In this document: positions 23,915-31,984 of the stretch, in pieces
Numbering within the stretch: the first letter of the stretch is position 1
Layout of the letters: each line of letters begins with the position of its first letter
The notes under the pieces: model-generated
What the model was told of the DNA's origin: nothing
Databases searched by the model: none
What the model saw: the letters and a program-made list of their open reading frames with translations, nothing else
Translations under genes and position numbers: made by a program
Source: Methanothrix sp.
GTDB taxonomy: Archaea > Halobacteriota > Methanosarcinia > Methanotrichales > Methanotrichaceae
Direction: 5' to 3'
DNA length: 44,584 nt
NCBI RefSeq assembly: GCF_030055635.1
Contig: NZ_JASFYM010000018.1
Location: 1 to 44,584, forward strand

Positions 23915-24544
23915 TCACAGAAAGAGCCTGCCGGTGATTGTTATCCGGACCTCCTTCATCTTGCCCTTCTGTATCACATCCACCGCTTTGAGATCTGCAA
24001 GGGCTGCGACCTGTCTCGATACAGAGCTTTCAGATATGTTGAGTCGTTTTGCTATATCCATTATGCTCGTTGGCTGGTGTTCCTCCACATCCCTCAGAAT
24101 CCTGAGAAACCTCTCATCAAGAGATGCCTTGATATTTGGAAGCTCGATCTCCTTGAGCGATCTGTCGATGTCGCTGAAGTTCGTCGCCTTGTAGATCCTG
24201 TCGCAGACGCAGAGGCAGGCGATTGTGAATGCCAGAAAGATCTCCCTCGGCCCGCCTGAGAGGTTCACTATGATCCTGCCCTCCGAGTTACGGAGAAGAT
24301 CTCTGAGGGAGAGCACCATGCCCTCAAAATCACGGTGATCTACCCTGTGAATCTGAAGATCGATGGAGCTGTCGATCTGCAGAGATAGATCCCTGATCGC
24401 CTGAACCGCAAGCTCGCCGCGCTTGTCCCTTTCGTCCTCAGGACGCAACAGGACGATTTTGTCGCCTCCCTCTATGCCATACTTCACTATCAGGGAGATC
24501 AACTGGGAGGAATCGAAGCCTATGGGGGAGATGTATGTCTTCAT
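23915..24544 (-). CDS. csa3: Csa3-family CRISPR regulator (CARF plus winged helix)
   Basis: 209 residues. The N-terminal CARF-like Rossmann domain (1-130) carries the ligand-loop motif NLSGGPREI (94-102). A linker and a C-terminal winged helix-turn-helix (about 145-205) follow, with TSIMDIAKRLNISESSVSRQ as the recognition region and VRITITGRLFL at the end. Csa3 proteins bind cyclic oligoadenylate-type ligands and regulate adaptation genes or arrays in archaeal CRISPR systems. It is transcribed divergently from cas6 with a 135-nt shared spacer, so it may control cas6. No other cas gene is visible. Confidence 0.87.
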   Translation of the reverse strand: MKTYISPIGFDSSQLISLIVKYGIEGGDKIVLLRPEDERDKRGELAVQAIRDLSLQIDSSIDLQIHRVDHRDFEGMVLSLRDLLRNSEGRIIVNLSGGPREIFLAFTIACLCVCDRIYKATNFSDIDRSLKEIELPNIKASLDERFLRILRDVEEHQPTSIMDIAKRLNISESSVSRQVAALADLKAVDVIQKGKMKEVRITITGRLFL

Positions 24545-24560
24545 CGAATCCAGCTGGAAT

Positions 24561-24572
24561 TTTATGCATAAA
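24561..24572. promoter_or_regulatory. Perfect 12-bp palindrome at the csa3 promoter
   Basis: TTTATGCATAAA is fully self-complementary and lies 17-28 nt before the csa3 ATG, overlapping where its TATA box should be. It may be simply a TATA element or an operator for a dimeric regulator such as Csa3 itself. Confidence 0.45.
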
Positions 24573-24648
24573 TGCTTTTTTGTTGCAATTTTTGGATTTT
24601 GATGAGTTACGTTTTCAAATTAAAGATACCAATGCAAATATCGACAAG

Positions 24649-24655
24649 TTTAAAT
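24649..24655 (+). promoter_or_regulatory. TATA box of cas6
   Basis: TTTAAAT lies 25-31 nt before the cas6 ATG with no ribosome site, so the transcript is probably leaderless. Confidence 0.55.
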
Positions 24656-24679
24656 CCTTGAACAGCTAATCCTCCATCA

Positions 24680-25540
24680 ATGCCTCATAAGATAACACTG
24701 ATAGCAAGACCTGTGGACTCATTTGAGGTGCCATCAAGCGAGGGATATCAGCTCTATTCAGCGCTACTCAACATAATAAGAGAATCAGAGGAAGATCTCG
24801 CAGCGTACGCGCACGACTTCCCTCCGAGCAGCCTATCGCTCAGCCCACTGCGAGGCGTCTTCATGCCTGGAGATCGCCCGAGGCACAAGAAGCTCGATCC
24901 AGCGCACAGCTACTGGATGAAGATCGGCATAGCTGATTCCAGGGAGGGCGAGCTATTCTCCTCCATAGCGAGACAGCTGGTTCTCCGTGAGAGGAGCATC
25001 ATGCTGGAGAGGGGCGAGCTGCAGGTCGAGAGTGTCAGCACATCTGCTTCAAGCTTCGAGGAGCTTCTGTGCTCTTCTGATCATGAGGATCTGTGCATAG
25101 ATATCAGGTTCATCTCGCCCACATGCATAAAGTACAGGAACAGCAGCATCTACGAGATGTTCCCGCACCGTGAGGCCGTCTTCTCATCCCTTCTGTCCAA
25201 ATGGAACGCATCGTGTCCGGATGGCTTCAGGATGGATATTGAGAGGGATGAGATGGCCAGGTTCATCATCGAGCGGCCGGTATCATATGAGACGCACAGC
25301 GCATTGGTTAACACGGTATTCGATCAGAGGAAGGGCCATCACAGGCCGATCCTTAGGCCGGGGTTCACGGGCAGATGCGTCTACACATTCACCGATGATG
25401 CGCCCAGAGATGTGAGAAATGGAATAGTTGCTCTCTCGAGATTCGCTGAGTTCAGCGGCATTGGAAGCGCTGTTGCAAGGGGATGCGGAGCCGTCGAGGT
25501 GCGCATCTGCAGATCTGATGAAATCCACAGAGGCGGATAG
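24680..25540 (+). CDS. cas6: Cas6 CRISPR RNA endoribonuclease
   Basis: 286 residues. Cas6 cuts CRISPR precursor RNA within the repeat. Two RAMP-type ferredoxin folds are suggested: an N-terminal half with a candidate general-base histidine H45 in YAHDFPP, and a C-terminal half ending in the glycine-rich RNA-binding loop GIGSAVARGCGAVEV (about 260-275). LRPGFTGRCVYTF precedes that loop, as in archaeal type I/III Cas6. No array, effector genes or cas1/cas2 lie in the window, so its substrate must be elsewhere on the genome. It is divergent from csa3. Confidence 0.85.
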   Translation: MPHKITLIARPVDSFEVPSSEGYQLYSALLNIIRESEEDLAAYAHDFPPSSLSLSPLRGVFMPGDRPRHKKLDPAHSYWMKIGIADSREGELFSSIARQLVLRERSIMLERGELQVESVSTSASSFEELLCSSDHEDLCIDIRFISPTCIKYRNSSIYEMFPHREAVFSSLLSKWNASCPDGFRMDIERDEMARFIIERPVSYETHSALVNTVFDQRKGHHRPILRPGFTGRCVYTFTDDAPRDVRNGIVALSRFAEFSGIGSAVARGCGAVEVRICRSDEIHRGG

Positions 25541-25718
25541 ATAGCTCTTTTGGAAAACCCGAACGGGATCGCATCACTCGACCGCCTGCAGGATATCGCT
25601 CTCTTTCGCCGAGCTGTGATCTGCGTTGGCGGTTTTTGAAGCACCTGCTGTTCAGGTTCTGCACCTTTTTAGAAAGCCCTGACCGGATAGATCAGGGCCT
25701 AAATGAGGTGGTGGATAC

Positions 25719-26078
25719 ATGAGCAGAAATGCTGAGCTTGCTTTGGGTATTGTGGGAGGGCTGTTCGGAATACTGACCGGAATAATCGTCATGTTCATAG
25801 GAGGTATCGGCGGCGCGGTCGGCGCAGAGGGCGCTGAGACCGTGACCGTGCTGGGATTCGGCGCCATACTCTTCGGCATAACGGGCATCGTGGGTGGCGC
25901 GCTAGTGACGCACAACCACAGAGCAGGAGGGGCGCTGATGCTTCTCAGCGGCATACTCGGCTTCGTGACAACATCCGCTTTCTGGATAATAGCGGGCCTC
26001 ATACTGATCGCCGGTGGAATACTGGCGCTGAGATCTCATCCCACCTCGGACCAGAGCAGCATGAGGGCGGCCGGCTGA
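25719..26078 (+). CDS. Small membrane protein (DUF4064-like)
   Basis: 119 residues with four predicted membrane segments and a glycine-rich first half (LALGIVGGLFGILTGIIVMF, TVLGFGAILFGITGIVGGAL, AGGALMLLSGILGFVTTSAF, WIIAGLILIAGGILAL). A short polar tail follows. The pattern resembles the DUF4064 family of small tetraspan proteins. GAGGTGGTGG at about 25705-25714 supports the ATG. It stands alone, and no function can be inferred. Confidence 0.75.
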   Translation: MSRNAELALGIVGGLFGILTGIIVMFIGGIGGAVGAEGAETVTVLGFGAILFGITGIVGGALVTHNHRAGGALMLLSGILGFVTTSAFWIIAGLILIAGGILALRSHPTSDQSSMRAAG

Positions 26079-26344
26079 GTGCCGCCGCAGATCTTCTACT
26101 GTTCTCTGGAAGATTGCGGATCGATTCATCCGGGTGAATTGGAGGGTTGCCAGAGGATGGTGGGAAAGAGACTTCACCGATCCCGAGGACTCGGGCTCGA
26201 TCCAGATCTCCGCCAGCACGGAGATGAGCCAAGTGCATTTGTTTCAGAGGACATCTCCAGCTGTACCGGCGATCAACTGCAATAGTTCATCCGCCGGCAC
26301 TCTCATGCGACTCATCTGTGGGCGGTGGCTACTGACACGTTCTT

Positions 26345-26908
26345 TCAAATCACTCCCTTCGTGCTCAGAACCCCGGGCGATCCCGGCTCCACGGCGTTGC
26401 GGATCGCGAGCCCGAGCGCCTTGAATATGCTCTCCGCGATGTGGTGGTCGTTCTCCCCCTCGAACCTGAGGTGCAGCGTCAGCCTTCCGCGGTCGGTGAT
26501 GCCCTTCAGCACCGCATTTATATCGAATGTGTTCAGGTCCCCGATCCTCTCCCCGTGAAATGATCCTTTCACCACCAGGTACGCCCTCCCGCCTAGATCC
26601 ACGAACACCTCTGCAAGCGCATCATCCATCGGGATGGCTGCGAACCCGTATCTTCTTATCCCGCTCCTCTCGCCCAGAGCCTGGTCAAGAGATGCTCCAA
26701 CAGCCGCTCCCAGGAGCGAATACCTGTAAAGGGTGTTTCCGCCAGCGGATGCTCTGATGTCGATCGACCCCAGCTTGGCCATCGAATGAAGCATGTGGTC
26801 CATGAATCCCGAGCATGTGGATGCGTTCGCGGCTCCGCTGCCATCCAGGTTCACCTCGGCGGTCGCAAACGCACCCATCTCGCTGATCTCAGATCTGCCT
26901 GTGCGCAT
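26345..26908 (-). CDS. hisB: HisB-like protein (imidazoleglycerol-phosphate dehydratase fold) missing a metal motif
   Basis: 187 residues, the right length for IGP dehydratase of histidine biosynthesis. DHML (37-40), SGIRRYGFAAIPMDDALAEV and GENDHHIAE (151-159, the second metal-binding HHxxE) are present, and the C-terminus STKGVI is typical. The first DDHHxxED motif that should follow GxLHV around residues 56-68 is replaced by GGNTLYRYSLLGA, KHG after DHML reads KLG, and the TELVxHF segment reads TFDINAVLKG. The frame is intact, so this is divergence, not a frameshift. It may be an inactive paralogue or an enzyme with altered metal use. The gene_symbol denotes the family only. Confidence 0.75.
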   Translation of the reverse strand: MRTGRSEISEMGAFATAEVNLDGSGAANASTCSGFMDHMLHSMAKLGSIDIRASAGGNTLYRYSLLGAAVGASLDQALGERSGIRRYGFAAIPMDDALAEVFVDLGGRAYLVVKGSFHGERIGDLNTFDINAVLKGITDRGRLTLHLRFEGENDHHIAESIFKALGLAIRNAVEPGSPGVLSTKGVI

Positions 26909-26937
26909 GATAGCTCCTTTGGGTCTGGTATCTGTGC

Positions 26938-26985
26938 AATGTGACTTCCTCTCCGGCCTGAAGACCGGAATCTGCGCCCTGTTAA
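26938..26985 (-). mobile_element. IS605-type right end (copy C)
   Basis: On the minus strand, AACAGGGCGCAGA is followed by the hairpin CCGGTCTTCAGGCCGG (26952-26969) and GAGAGGAAGTCAC. Read in one frame it encodes QGADSGLQAGEEV, which resembles the extreme C-termini of IS605 TnpB proteins. Closely related to the copy at 42838-42885, sharing GATAGAGA and AACAGGGCGCA upstream of the same hairpin. No transposase remains. Confidence 0.65.
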
Positions 26986-26992
26986 ATCTCTA

Positions 26993-27655
26993 TCACAGCC
27001 AGCCCTTGCTCTTCCAGTACTCGTACTCGTGCGTCCAGACGTCCCTGTTCATGCTCACGAGAGCTTTAAACCTGGATTTCATCTCATCGTGAACCCTATC
27101 CTGCTCAGGGTAGCGTCTCCCCTCTCTGATAGCACGCACCAGGTCCACTCCGAGATCGCGCGCCCTCTTCTCAGCATCCTCCATCGATCCCGGGATGGCC
27201 GGTGCCCCTCCTGCACCACCAACATAGGACGCCCCGAATCCCACGATTATCCTGCTCAGGTAATCCAGGACCTCATCGTATGCCTGGCCGCCGGCAGTGG
27301 CCACAGCGCATCCGTACTTGCCCAGGAGAAGCTGGCAGTGGACCGCGTCTGCCATCCTGTCTATGAGCGTCTTGAGCTGGGCTGTCACGCTCCTGAAGTA
27401 ATTCGGGGAGCCTATGACAAAGCCATCGCATTCGAGGAGTTTCTTGTACACCTGATTGAAGTCATCCCTGTGCGTGCACTCGCCCTTTGCATAGCAGACT
27501 CCGCACGCGTTGCAGTACTCTATTCTCAGCCTGCACACATCCACCAGCTCGACCTCAGCTCCTTCTGATCTGGCGCCATCAAGCGCCGACCTGACGAGCC
27601 TCAGGGTCTGGCTCCTCTCCCCTCTGGGGCTGGAGTTTATGCCGAGTACCTTCAT
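26993..27655 (-). CDS. NADPH-dependent FMN reductase / iron-sulfur flavoprotein-like
   Basis: 220-residue flavodoxin-fold protein. INSSPRGERSQT is the FMN phosphate loop. Cysteines in YCNACGVCYAKGEC recall the compact cluster motif of archaeal iron-sulfur flavoproteins (Isf), which carry one [4Fe-4S] cluster and reduce O2, H2O2 or other acceptors. GSPNYFRSVTAQLKTLIDR is the usual FMN-side helix. A C-terminal extension ends HEYEYWKSKGWL. Cytosolic. A decayed IS end separates it from the HisB-like gene on the same strand. Confidence 0.82.
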   Translation of the reverse strand: MKVLGINSSPRGERSQTLRLVRSALDGARSEGAEVELVDVCRLRIEYCNACGVCYAKGECTHRDDFNQVYKKLLECDGFVIGSPNYFRSVTAQLKTLIDRMADAVHCQLLLGKYGCAVATAGGQAYDEVLDYLSRIIVGFGASYVGGAGGAPAIPGSMEDAEKRARDLGVDLVRAIREGRRYPEQDRVHDEMKSRFKALVSMNRDVWTHEYEYWKSKGWL

Positions 27656-27877
27656 TCACATCACCCGGAGATACAGGCAGAACTCTGTATCGCAGACGAA
27701 TGTAACCGACAGGCATATCAACTTTTGGCACGATCTGCAATAGCTGAGAGAACTGCGCACGCATTTCTGGCGCAGCTTACCGCATGGTGCAGAGGCCGTC
27801 TAGGAAATTCGCATCTCAGCTGATGCGGCTCAGAATTACCAAAACACGCTGCACACTCCAGCTCCGGATGGTGGGAC

Positions 27878-28573
27878 ATGTTCGCACTGCTGCTGCTCTG
27901 GATCGCGCTTGTGAGCTCATTCACGATCATGGGGTCGTGGTATGCCCGCAGGTTCGGTCGCTCTGACATGCTCATGGGCATCTATGTGGCGTTCGGCATC
28001 TTCTCGAACATAGCTGCAGCCAAGACCGCTGCTTTCGATCTCGTTGTGGGAACGTTCTACGCACCTGCTGTTGTGATAGTATTCAGCGTGACGTTTCTCC
28101 TCACGGATGTGGTGAACGAGAGGTTCGGTCTCCAGGAGACCAGAAGGATGATCGGCATAGCGTTTCTATCCCAGATAATGATCTCCCTCTTCTCATGGCT
28201 GGTGGTGGAGCTTCCACCAGCGCCGTTCTTTCACCAGCAGGATGCGATCGAGATGCTTCTGGGGCAGGTGCCCAGGATTGTCCTGGCCTCCTGGGTCGCC
28301 TTCATGGTGAGCGAGAACCTCGACGCAGTGGTTTTTGCATGGTTCAAGTCCAAGACGAGGGGTCGTCATCTCTGGGCGAGGAATGCGTTTAGCTCCATCC
28401 CGGCAATGCTGATCGACTCAACGCTCTTCATAACAATCGCATTCTACGGGGTAATGCCTGTGGTTCCCCTCATAATAGGAATCACGATAACCAAATGGCT
28501 AGTGGCCCTGATCGATGTACCATTCATGTACCTGAACAGATGGATTCTCTACAGAGGCCAGCCCACAAAATAA
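27878..28573 (+). CDS. YhhQ-family queuosine/archaeosine precursor transporter
   Basis: 231 residues with about six membrane helices. Family features are GIFSNIAAAKTAAFDL near the N-terminus, LTDVVNERFGLQETRR between helices 3 and 4, and SENLDAVVFAWFK later. Bacterial YhhQ imports preQ0 or preQ1. In archaea the same family is presumed to take up preQ0 or a related base for archaeosine in tRNA. It converges on trm5, with 28 nt between stops. No ribosome site is obvious before the ATG. Confidence 0.85.
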   Translation: MFALLLLWIALVSSFTIMGSWYARRFGRSDMLMGIYVAFGIFSNIAAAKTAAFDLVVGTFYAPAVVIVFSVTFLLTDVVNERFGLQETRRMIGIAFLSQIMISLFSWLVVELPPAPFFHQQDAIEMLLGQVPRIVLASWVAFMVSENLDAVVFAWFKSKTRGRHLWARNAFSSIPAMLIDSTLFITIAFYGVMPVVPLIIGITITKWLVALIDVPFMYLNRWILYRGQPTK

Positions 28574-28601
28574 TTCCTTACGTCCTCATGAAAAATCATT
28601 G

Positions 28602-29609
28602 TTACTGAACACTACCAGTTTTTTTCTTCACCACGAAATCGATGACGACGTTGTAGATCCTGGGTGCATAGCTTCTTACGATGCCTCTGTAAAGGTGAGC
28701 TGCCTCGCACCCGAGCTCCCTTGCTTTATCCTCTATGATCCTGACATCCCTGTACAGGTCATCCTCCGGGGCGAATGTGTAGTAGTGCACCACGCCCCCA
28801 CTCTTCGCGGTGCGTATTGCCTCTTTGAGGAAGATCGACGCAGAGTGCGGCAGGTTCATCACGACATGATCTGCCTGACCCGCGAGGTCCTCCGTGAGAG
28901 CGGCAGCGTCACCCTCGCGTATCTCAACATCCAGACGGTTCATCCTCGCGTTCTCCCTGAGAAGCTTTACTGCGTAGGGATTCTTGTCGATCGCGATCAC
29001 CCTGGCACCCCGCTTTGCAATGAGAAGCGAGAAGGGGCCCACTCCTGCGAACATATCCACCACAAGATCGCCGGGGCGGACCTGCTCTGCAACCCTGAGC
29101 CGCTCGGTGCTGAGCCTCGGCGAGAAGTATGCGCGCTCTAGATCGATCTTGTATCGGATGCCGTGCTCTCTGTGGACTGTGATGGTCTTCATCTCTCCTG
29201 CAACGTATCTGTACCTGCGGAGCCTGAACTCGCCCTCAACATCTGATATGGGAGTGAGAACAGTCCGGATTCCCCTGTGCACAGCCATGATCGCATCCGC
29301 GACCCTCTCAGGCTCATCGTCCTCGACCACTGCTATATCTCCGATGGTCTCGAAGCTCGCTTTTCTGCCCAGTATCTCCTGGACGGTGATCCTTCTCCGG
29401 TCCTCCTCGAACTCCATGCGGACGATCTCAGCATCTGCGATATCCCTCAGCGCATCAGGGTCGATGCTCTCAAGAACTGGAATGTATATGTGAGACCCGT
29501 CTGATCGGATGCGCTTTCTCCTGTCTAGGACGCCCCTCTCTATGAGAATCCTCCGTATCCGCTCCCCCATCGAGCGCGGCGCCTTCAGTCCAGGTGTGAG
29601 CTCAGACAT
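28602..29609 (-). CDS. trm5: tRNA (guanine-37 N1) methyltransferase Trm5
   Basis: 335 residues, class I SAM-dependent enzyme that makes m1G37 in tRNA. The N-terminal D1 region (to about 75) is followed by D2 and the catalytic D3 with SAM-binding DMFAGVGPFSLLIAKRG, AIDKNPYAVKLLRENARMN and the motif IV equivalent VMNLPHSA. The C-terminus RGIVRSYAPRIYNVVIDFVV is characteristic. The gene stands alone and converges on the YhhQ gene. Confidence 0.92.
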   Translation of the reverse strand: MSELTPGLKAPRSMGERIRRILIERGVLDRRKRIRSDGSHIYIPVLESIDPDALRDIADAEIVRMEFEEDRRRITVQEILGRKASFETIGDIAVVEDDEPERVADAIMAVHRGIRTVLTPISDVEGEFRLRRYRYVAGEMKTITVHREHGIRYKIDLERAYFSPRLSTERLRVAEQVRPGDLVVDMFAGVGPFSLLIAKRGARVIAIDKNPYAVKLLRENARMNRLDVEIREGDAAALTEDLAGQADHVVMNLPHSASIFLKEAIRTAKSGGVVHYYTFAPEDDLYRDVRIIEDKARELGCEAAHLYRGIVRSYAPRIYNVVIDFVVKKKTGSVQ

Positions 29610-29724
29610 CTTAACACGCTGCCCTTGGAGTTTCGTGACTTACCACTGGCTGAACTTGCAGTACTCAGATATTCGAGTTGCTTCAAAGACCTGTGTTAAT
29701 GGGATCTCCTGAACATCTGAGCGT

Positions 29725-29834
29725 GAAGCCCTCGACGTCATTCGACATGGTCGAAGCCTCTCTACGTGGCCGGGAGTATTTGAAGCGCAGAAAGCTCCGG
29801 TATTCAGGCCGAAGAGTAAGTCACAGCTTTGCCA
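29725..29834 (+). mobile_element. Degenerate IS605-type right end (copy B)
   Basis: Carries TTCGAC and GTCGAAGCCTC segments, then GAAGCGCAGAAAGCTCCGG, an imperfect hairpin (29795-29814) and GAGTAAGTCAC. The order and spacing match copy A at 409-521 (GAAGCGCAGGAAGCTCCGG, hairpin, GAGGAAGTCAC). It lies immediately upstream of nadC and may border its promoter. Confidence 0.55.
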
Positions 29835-29883
29835 AAAGGCTAATATCTTCTCGAATAATAGACTTTTCCGCCCAGAAGATGAA

Positions 29884-30741
29884 GTGGAGATTCGGAGACC
29901 GGTAAAATTGAGAATCGGCAGGCTTGTTGCTATCGATTTATTGAGATTTCTTGAGGAAGACCTAGGCGAGTGGGACGACTCAACCGGCATGGTTCCAGAT
30001 CTGGATGTGGATGCTGCGATAATCTCAAAGGAAGATTGCATACTCGCCGGCCTCGAGGAGGTTTCAGTGCTCTTCGAGTACCTTGATGTGAATGCGGATC
30101 CTCTCTTCGATGACGGGGAGTACGCGACCGCTGGAGCTGAGGTCATGGCTCTCCACGGCAGCGCCCGGAACATCCTGAGGGGGGAGAGGGTGGCTCTGAA
30201 CATCCTGGGCAGGATGAGCGGCATAGCGACTCTGACAAGAGAGTGCGTGCTCCGGGCGCAGAAGGTGAGGGTGGCCTGCACGCGAAAGACCACGCCAGGA
30301 TTCAGGTACTTCGAGAAGAAGGCTGTCCTGATTGGAGGAGGTGATACGCACAGGTTCAACCTCTCAGGAGCTCTCATGATAAAGGACAACCACATAGCGG
30401 TAATGGGCCTCGAGAATGCGATAAAGGAGGCGAGGAGGCACGCCAGCTTCACCAAGAAGATCGAGGTTGAGGTGGAGGATCTGGATACGATGGTGAGAGC
30501 TGCAGAGCTCGGAGCTGACATCATAATGTTTGACAACATGGATCCTGAGGATATAAAGAGGGGCGTTGCGATGCTCAATGAGATGGGTGTGAGATCGAGA
30601 GTAGTGCTCGAGGCATCAGGAGGAATTAACCCGGGCAACCTCGAGGCATATGCGTCAACAGGCGTGGATGTGATATCGATGGGGGCCCTCACACGCAGTG
30701 CAAGGTGGATAGACTTCAGCATGGAGGTCCGTAAGGGATGA
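29884..30741 (+). CDS. nadC: Nicotinate-nucleotide pyrophosphorylase (carboxylating)
   Basis: 285 residues. Converts quinolinate and PRPP to nicotinate mononucleotide in NAD biosynthesis. Visible signatures are GERVALNILGRMSGIAT, the catalytic ACTRKTTPGFRYFEKKAVLIGGG and HRFNLSGALMIKDNH, and the phosphate loop EASGGINPGN. The start is uncertain between GTG 29884 and TTG 29908; both are in frame and neither has a strong ribosome site. The CARDB surface-protein gene follows 16 nt downstream, so they are probably co-transcribed. Confidence 0.93.
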   Translation: MEIRRPVKLRIGRLVAIDLLRFLEEDLGEWDDSTGMVPDLDVDAAIISKEDCILAGLEEVSVLFEYLDVNADPLFDDGEYATAGAEVMALHGSARNILRGERVALNILGRMSGIATLTRECVLRAQKVRVACTRKTTPGFRYFEKKAVLIGGGDTHRFNLSGALMIKDNHIAVMGLENAIKEARRHASFTKKIEVEVEDLDTMVRAAELGADIIMFDNMDPEDIKRGVAMLNEMGVRSRVVLEASGGINPGNLEAYASTGVDVISMGALTRSARWIDFSMEVRKG

Positions 30742-30757
30742 AGAGCGGTGAGCGCAT

Positions 30758-31906
30758 ATGCGATACATCTTTCTGCTTCTCCTTCTCATAGCGCATACGT
30801 CTCTGGCGGCAGGGGCTAACGAGGACCAGAGCGTGAGCTTCCAGGAGTTCACCCTGAGCATCGGAGACCGCGTGGAGATCGGCGATTACAGGGCCGAGCT
30901 TGTCGATATACAGTCACTTAAGGATGGGCTTGTTGTTCTGCGTGTCACCCAGGGCAGCAAGTTCGAAGAGCAGAGGGTCGTGATAGAGGGCAGCCGGAAC
31001 AGCTTCAACGGCGGCGCGGAGGAAGGGGGACTGACTCTCACAATAACAGACATATTCGATGAGGAATCGGCCAAGCTCAGGGTCGAGTACAGGGAGAGCC
31101 TGGGTACGCCGAGGAAGAGAGCTGCTGAAAAGCGGGAGCCGAGGGCAGCTCCGAATCTGGTCATAGAGAAGAGCTTCGATAAGAGCACCGTGAACTACGG
31201 GGAGGAGGTCAAGGTAACGGTAACGGTGAGAAACGTCGGGACCGAGGCTGCCAGGAGTGTGGAGGTTTACGATATACCGCCGCTGGCGGAGTTCGCATAC
31301 ATAGCAGGGTATCCGCCGAAGATAAAGAGCGAGCTCGGGCCGGGGGAGACCGATTCCGCGGTATATGTCATGCGCGCAGTGAAGGAGGGTCTCGTCAAGG
31401 TTCCCCAGATAGAGGTCAGGTACAAGGACGCAAAGGACAGGATCAAGACGAACACCACGGAGCCTTTTGAGCTAATAGTGGCGCCCCCAAAGAGGCCAAA
31501 TCTAGTTGCGAGGATAAACGTCACGAATGTCACATCCGGAGAGACAGCTCCGATCGAGATAAGCATAGAGAACGCCGGCCAGGCGACCGCAACGATGGTG
31601 GAGGTCAGGTCTGAGGTGAAGCCGCCGGAGGGGCTTACATGCACCGGTCTGGATCAGCTGATCCCGGAGATACCCCCTGGAAGCGCGAAGAGCTACAGAG
31701 CGGAGATGAGGGGGGAGAGAAGCGGCAACTACACCATCGCCCTGACCGTGAGCTACCGCAGCGGTGAGACCATGTCGCTCACCAGGACCTCTGCAAGCGT
31801 GAGTGTCCTCGAACGAGAGTATAAATATCTGTATTACCTACTCGTTCTACCATTGATGATAGTGGGGTTATGGGTGTACAAAAGATACAAGGAATATAAA
31901 TACTAA
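30758..31906 (+). CDS. Membrane-anchored surface protein with CARDB/S-layer-like domains
   Basis: 382 residues. A signal peptide (RYIFLLLLLIAHTSLAAGA) leads into an N-terminal beta domain. Two CARDB/COG1361-like Ig-fold repeats follow: APNLVIEKSFDKSTVNYGEEVKV onwards and RPNLVARINVTNVTSGETAP onwards. A C-terminal membrane helix (YLYYLLVLPLMIVGLWV) ends in a basic tail KRYKEYKY, so the chain is anchored facing out. Several N-glycosylation sequons (NTT, NVT, NVT, NYT) are present. GGTGAG precedes the ATG. It follows nadC closely. The role is probably adhesion or envelope organisation; the next gene downstream encodes the tubulin-like protein. Confidence 0.8.
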   Translation: MRYIFLLLLLIAHTSLAAGANEDQSVSFQEFTLSIGDRVEIGDYRAELVDIQSLKDGLVVLRVTQGSKFEEQRVVIEGSRNSFNGGAEEGGLTLTITDIFDEESAKLRVEYRESLGTPRKRAAEKREPRAAPNLVIEKSFDKSTVNYGEEVKVTVTVRNVGTEAARSVEVYDIPPLAEFAYIAGYPPKIKSELGPGETDSAVYVMRAVKEGLVKVPQIEVRYKDAKDRIKTNTTEPFELIVAPPKRPNLVARINVTNVTSGETAPIEISIENAGQATATMVEVRSEVKPPEGLTCTGLDQLIPEIPPGSAKSYRAEMRGERSGNYTIALTVSYRSGETMSLTRTSASVSVLEREYKYLYYLLVLPLMIVGLWVYKRYKEYKY

Positions 31907-31953
31907 CAGTTATAGTAATCATATGAATGGTGCTGCTGGAATGAAAATAAGTG

Positions 31954-31963
31954 CATTTAAAAG
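31954..31963 (+). promoter_or_regulatory. TATA box of the tubulin-like gene
   Basis: CATTTAAAAG lies 22-31 nt before the ATG at 31985 and no ribosome site intervenes, indicating a leaderless transcript. Confidence 0.55.
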
Positions 31964-31984
31964 CCCAGGAACGGGTTCGAGATC

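Noticed and set aside
23640-23918. Minus-strand frame of 92 codons upstream of the KaiC-like gene
   Set aside because: Touches the csa3 stop by 4 nt but has no ribosome site, motif or coding bias; left as spacer.
23377-25718. Possible CRISPR array near csa3/cas6
   Set aside because: Scanned both spacers for regularly spaced direct repeats of 24-40 nt and found none.
29640-30722. Minus-strand frame of 360 codons opposite nadC
   Set aside because: Serine-rich antisense shadow of a complete NadC.
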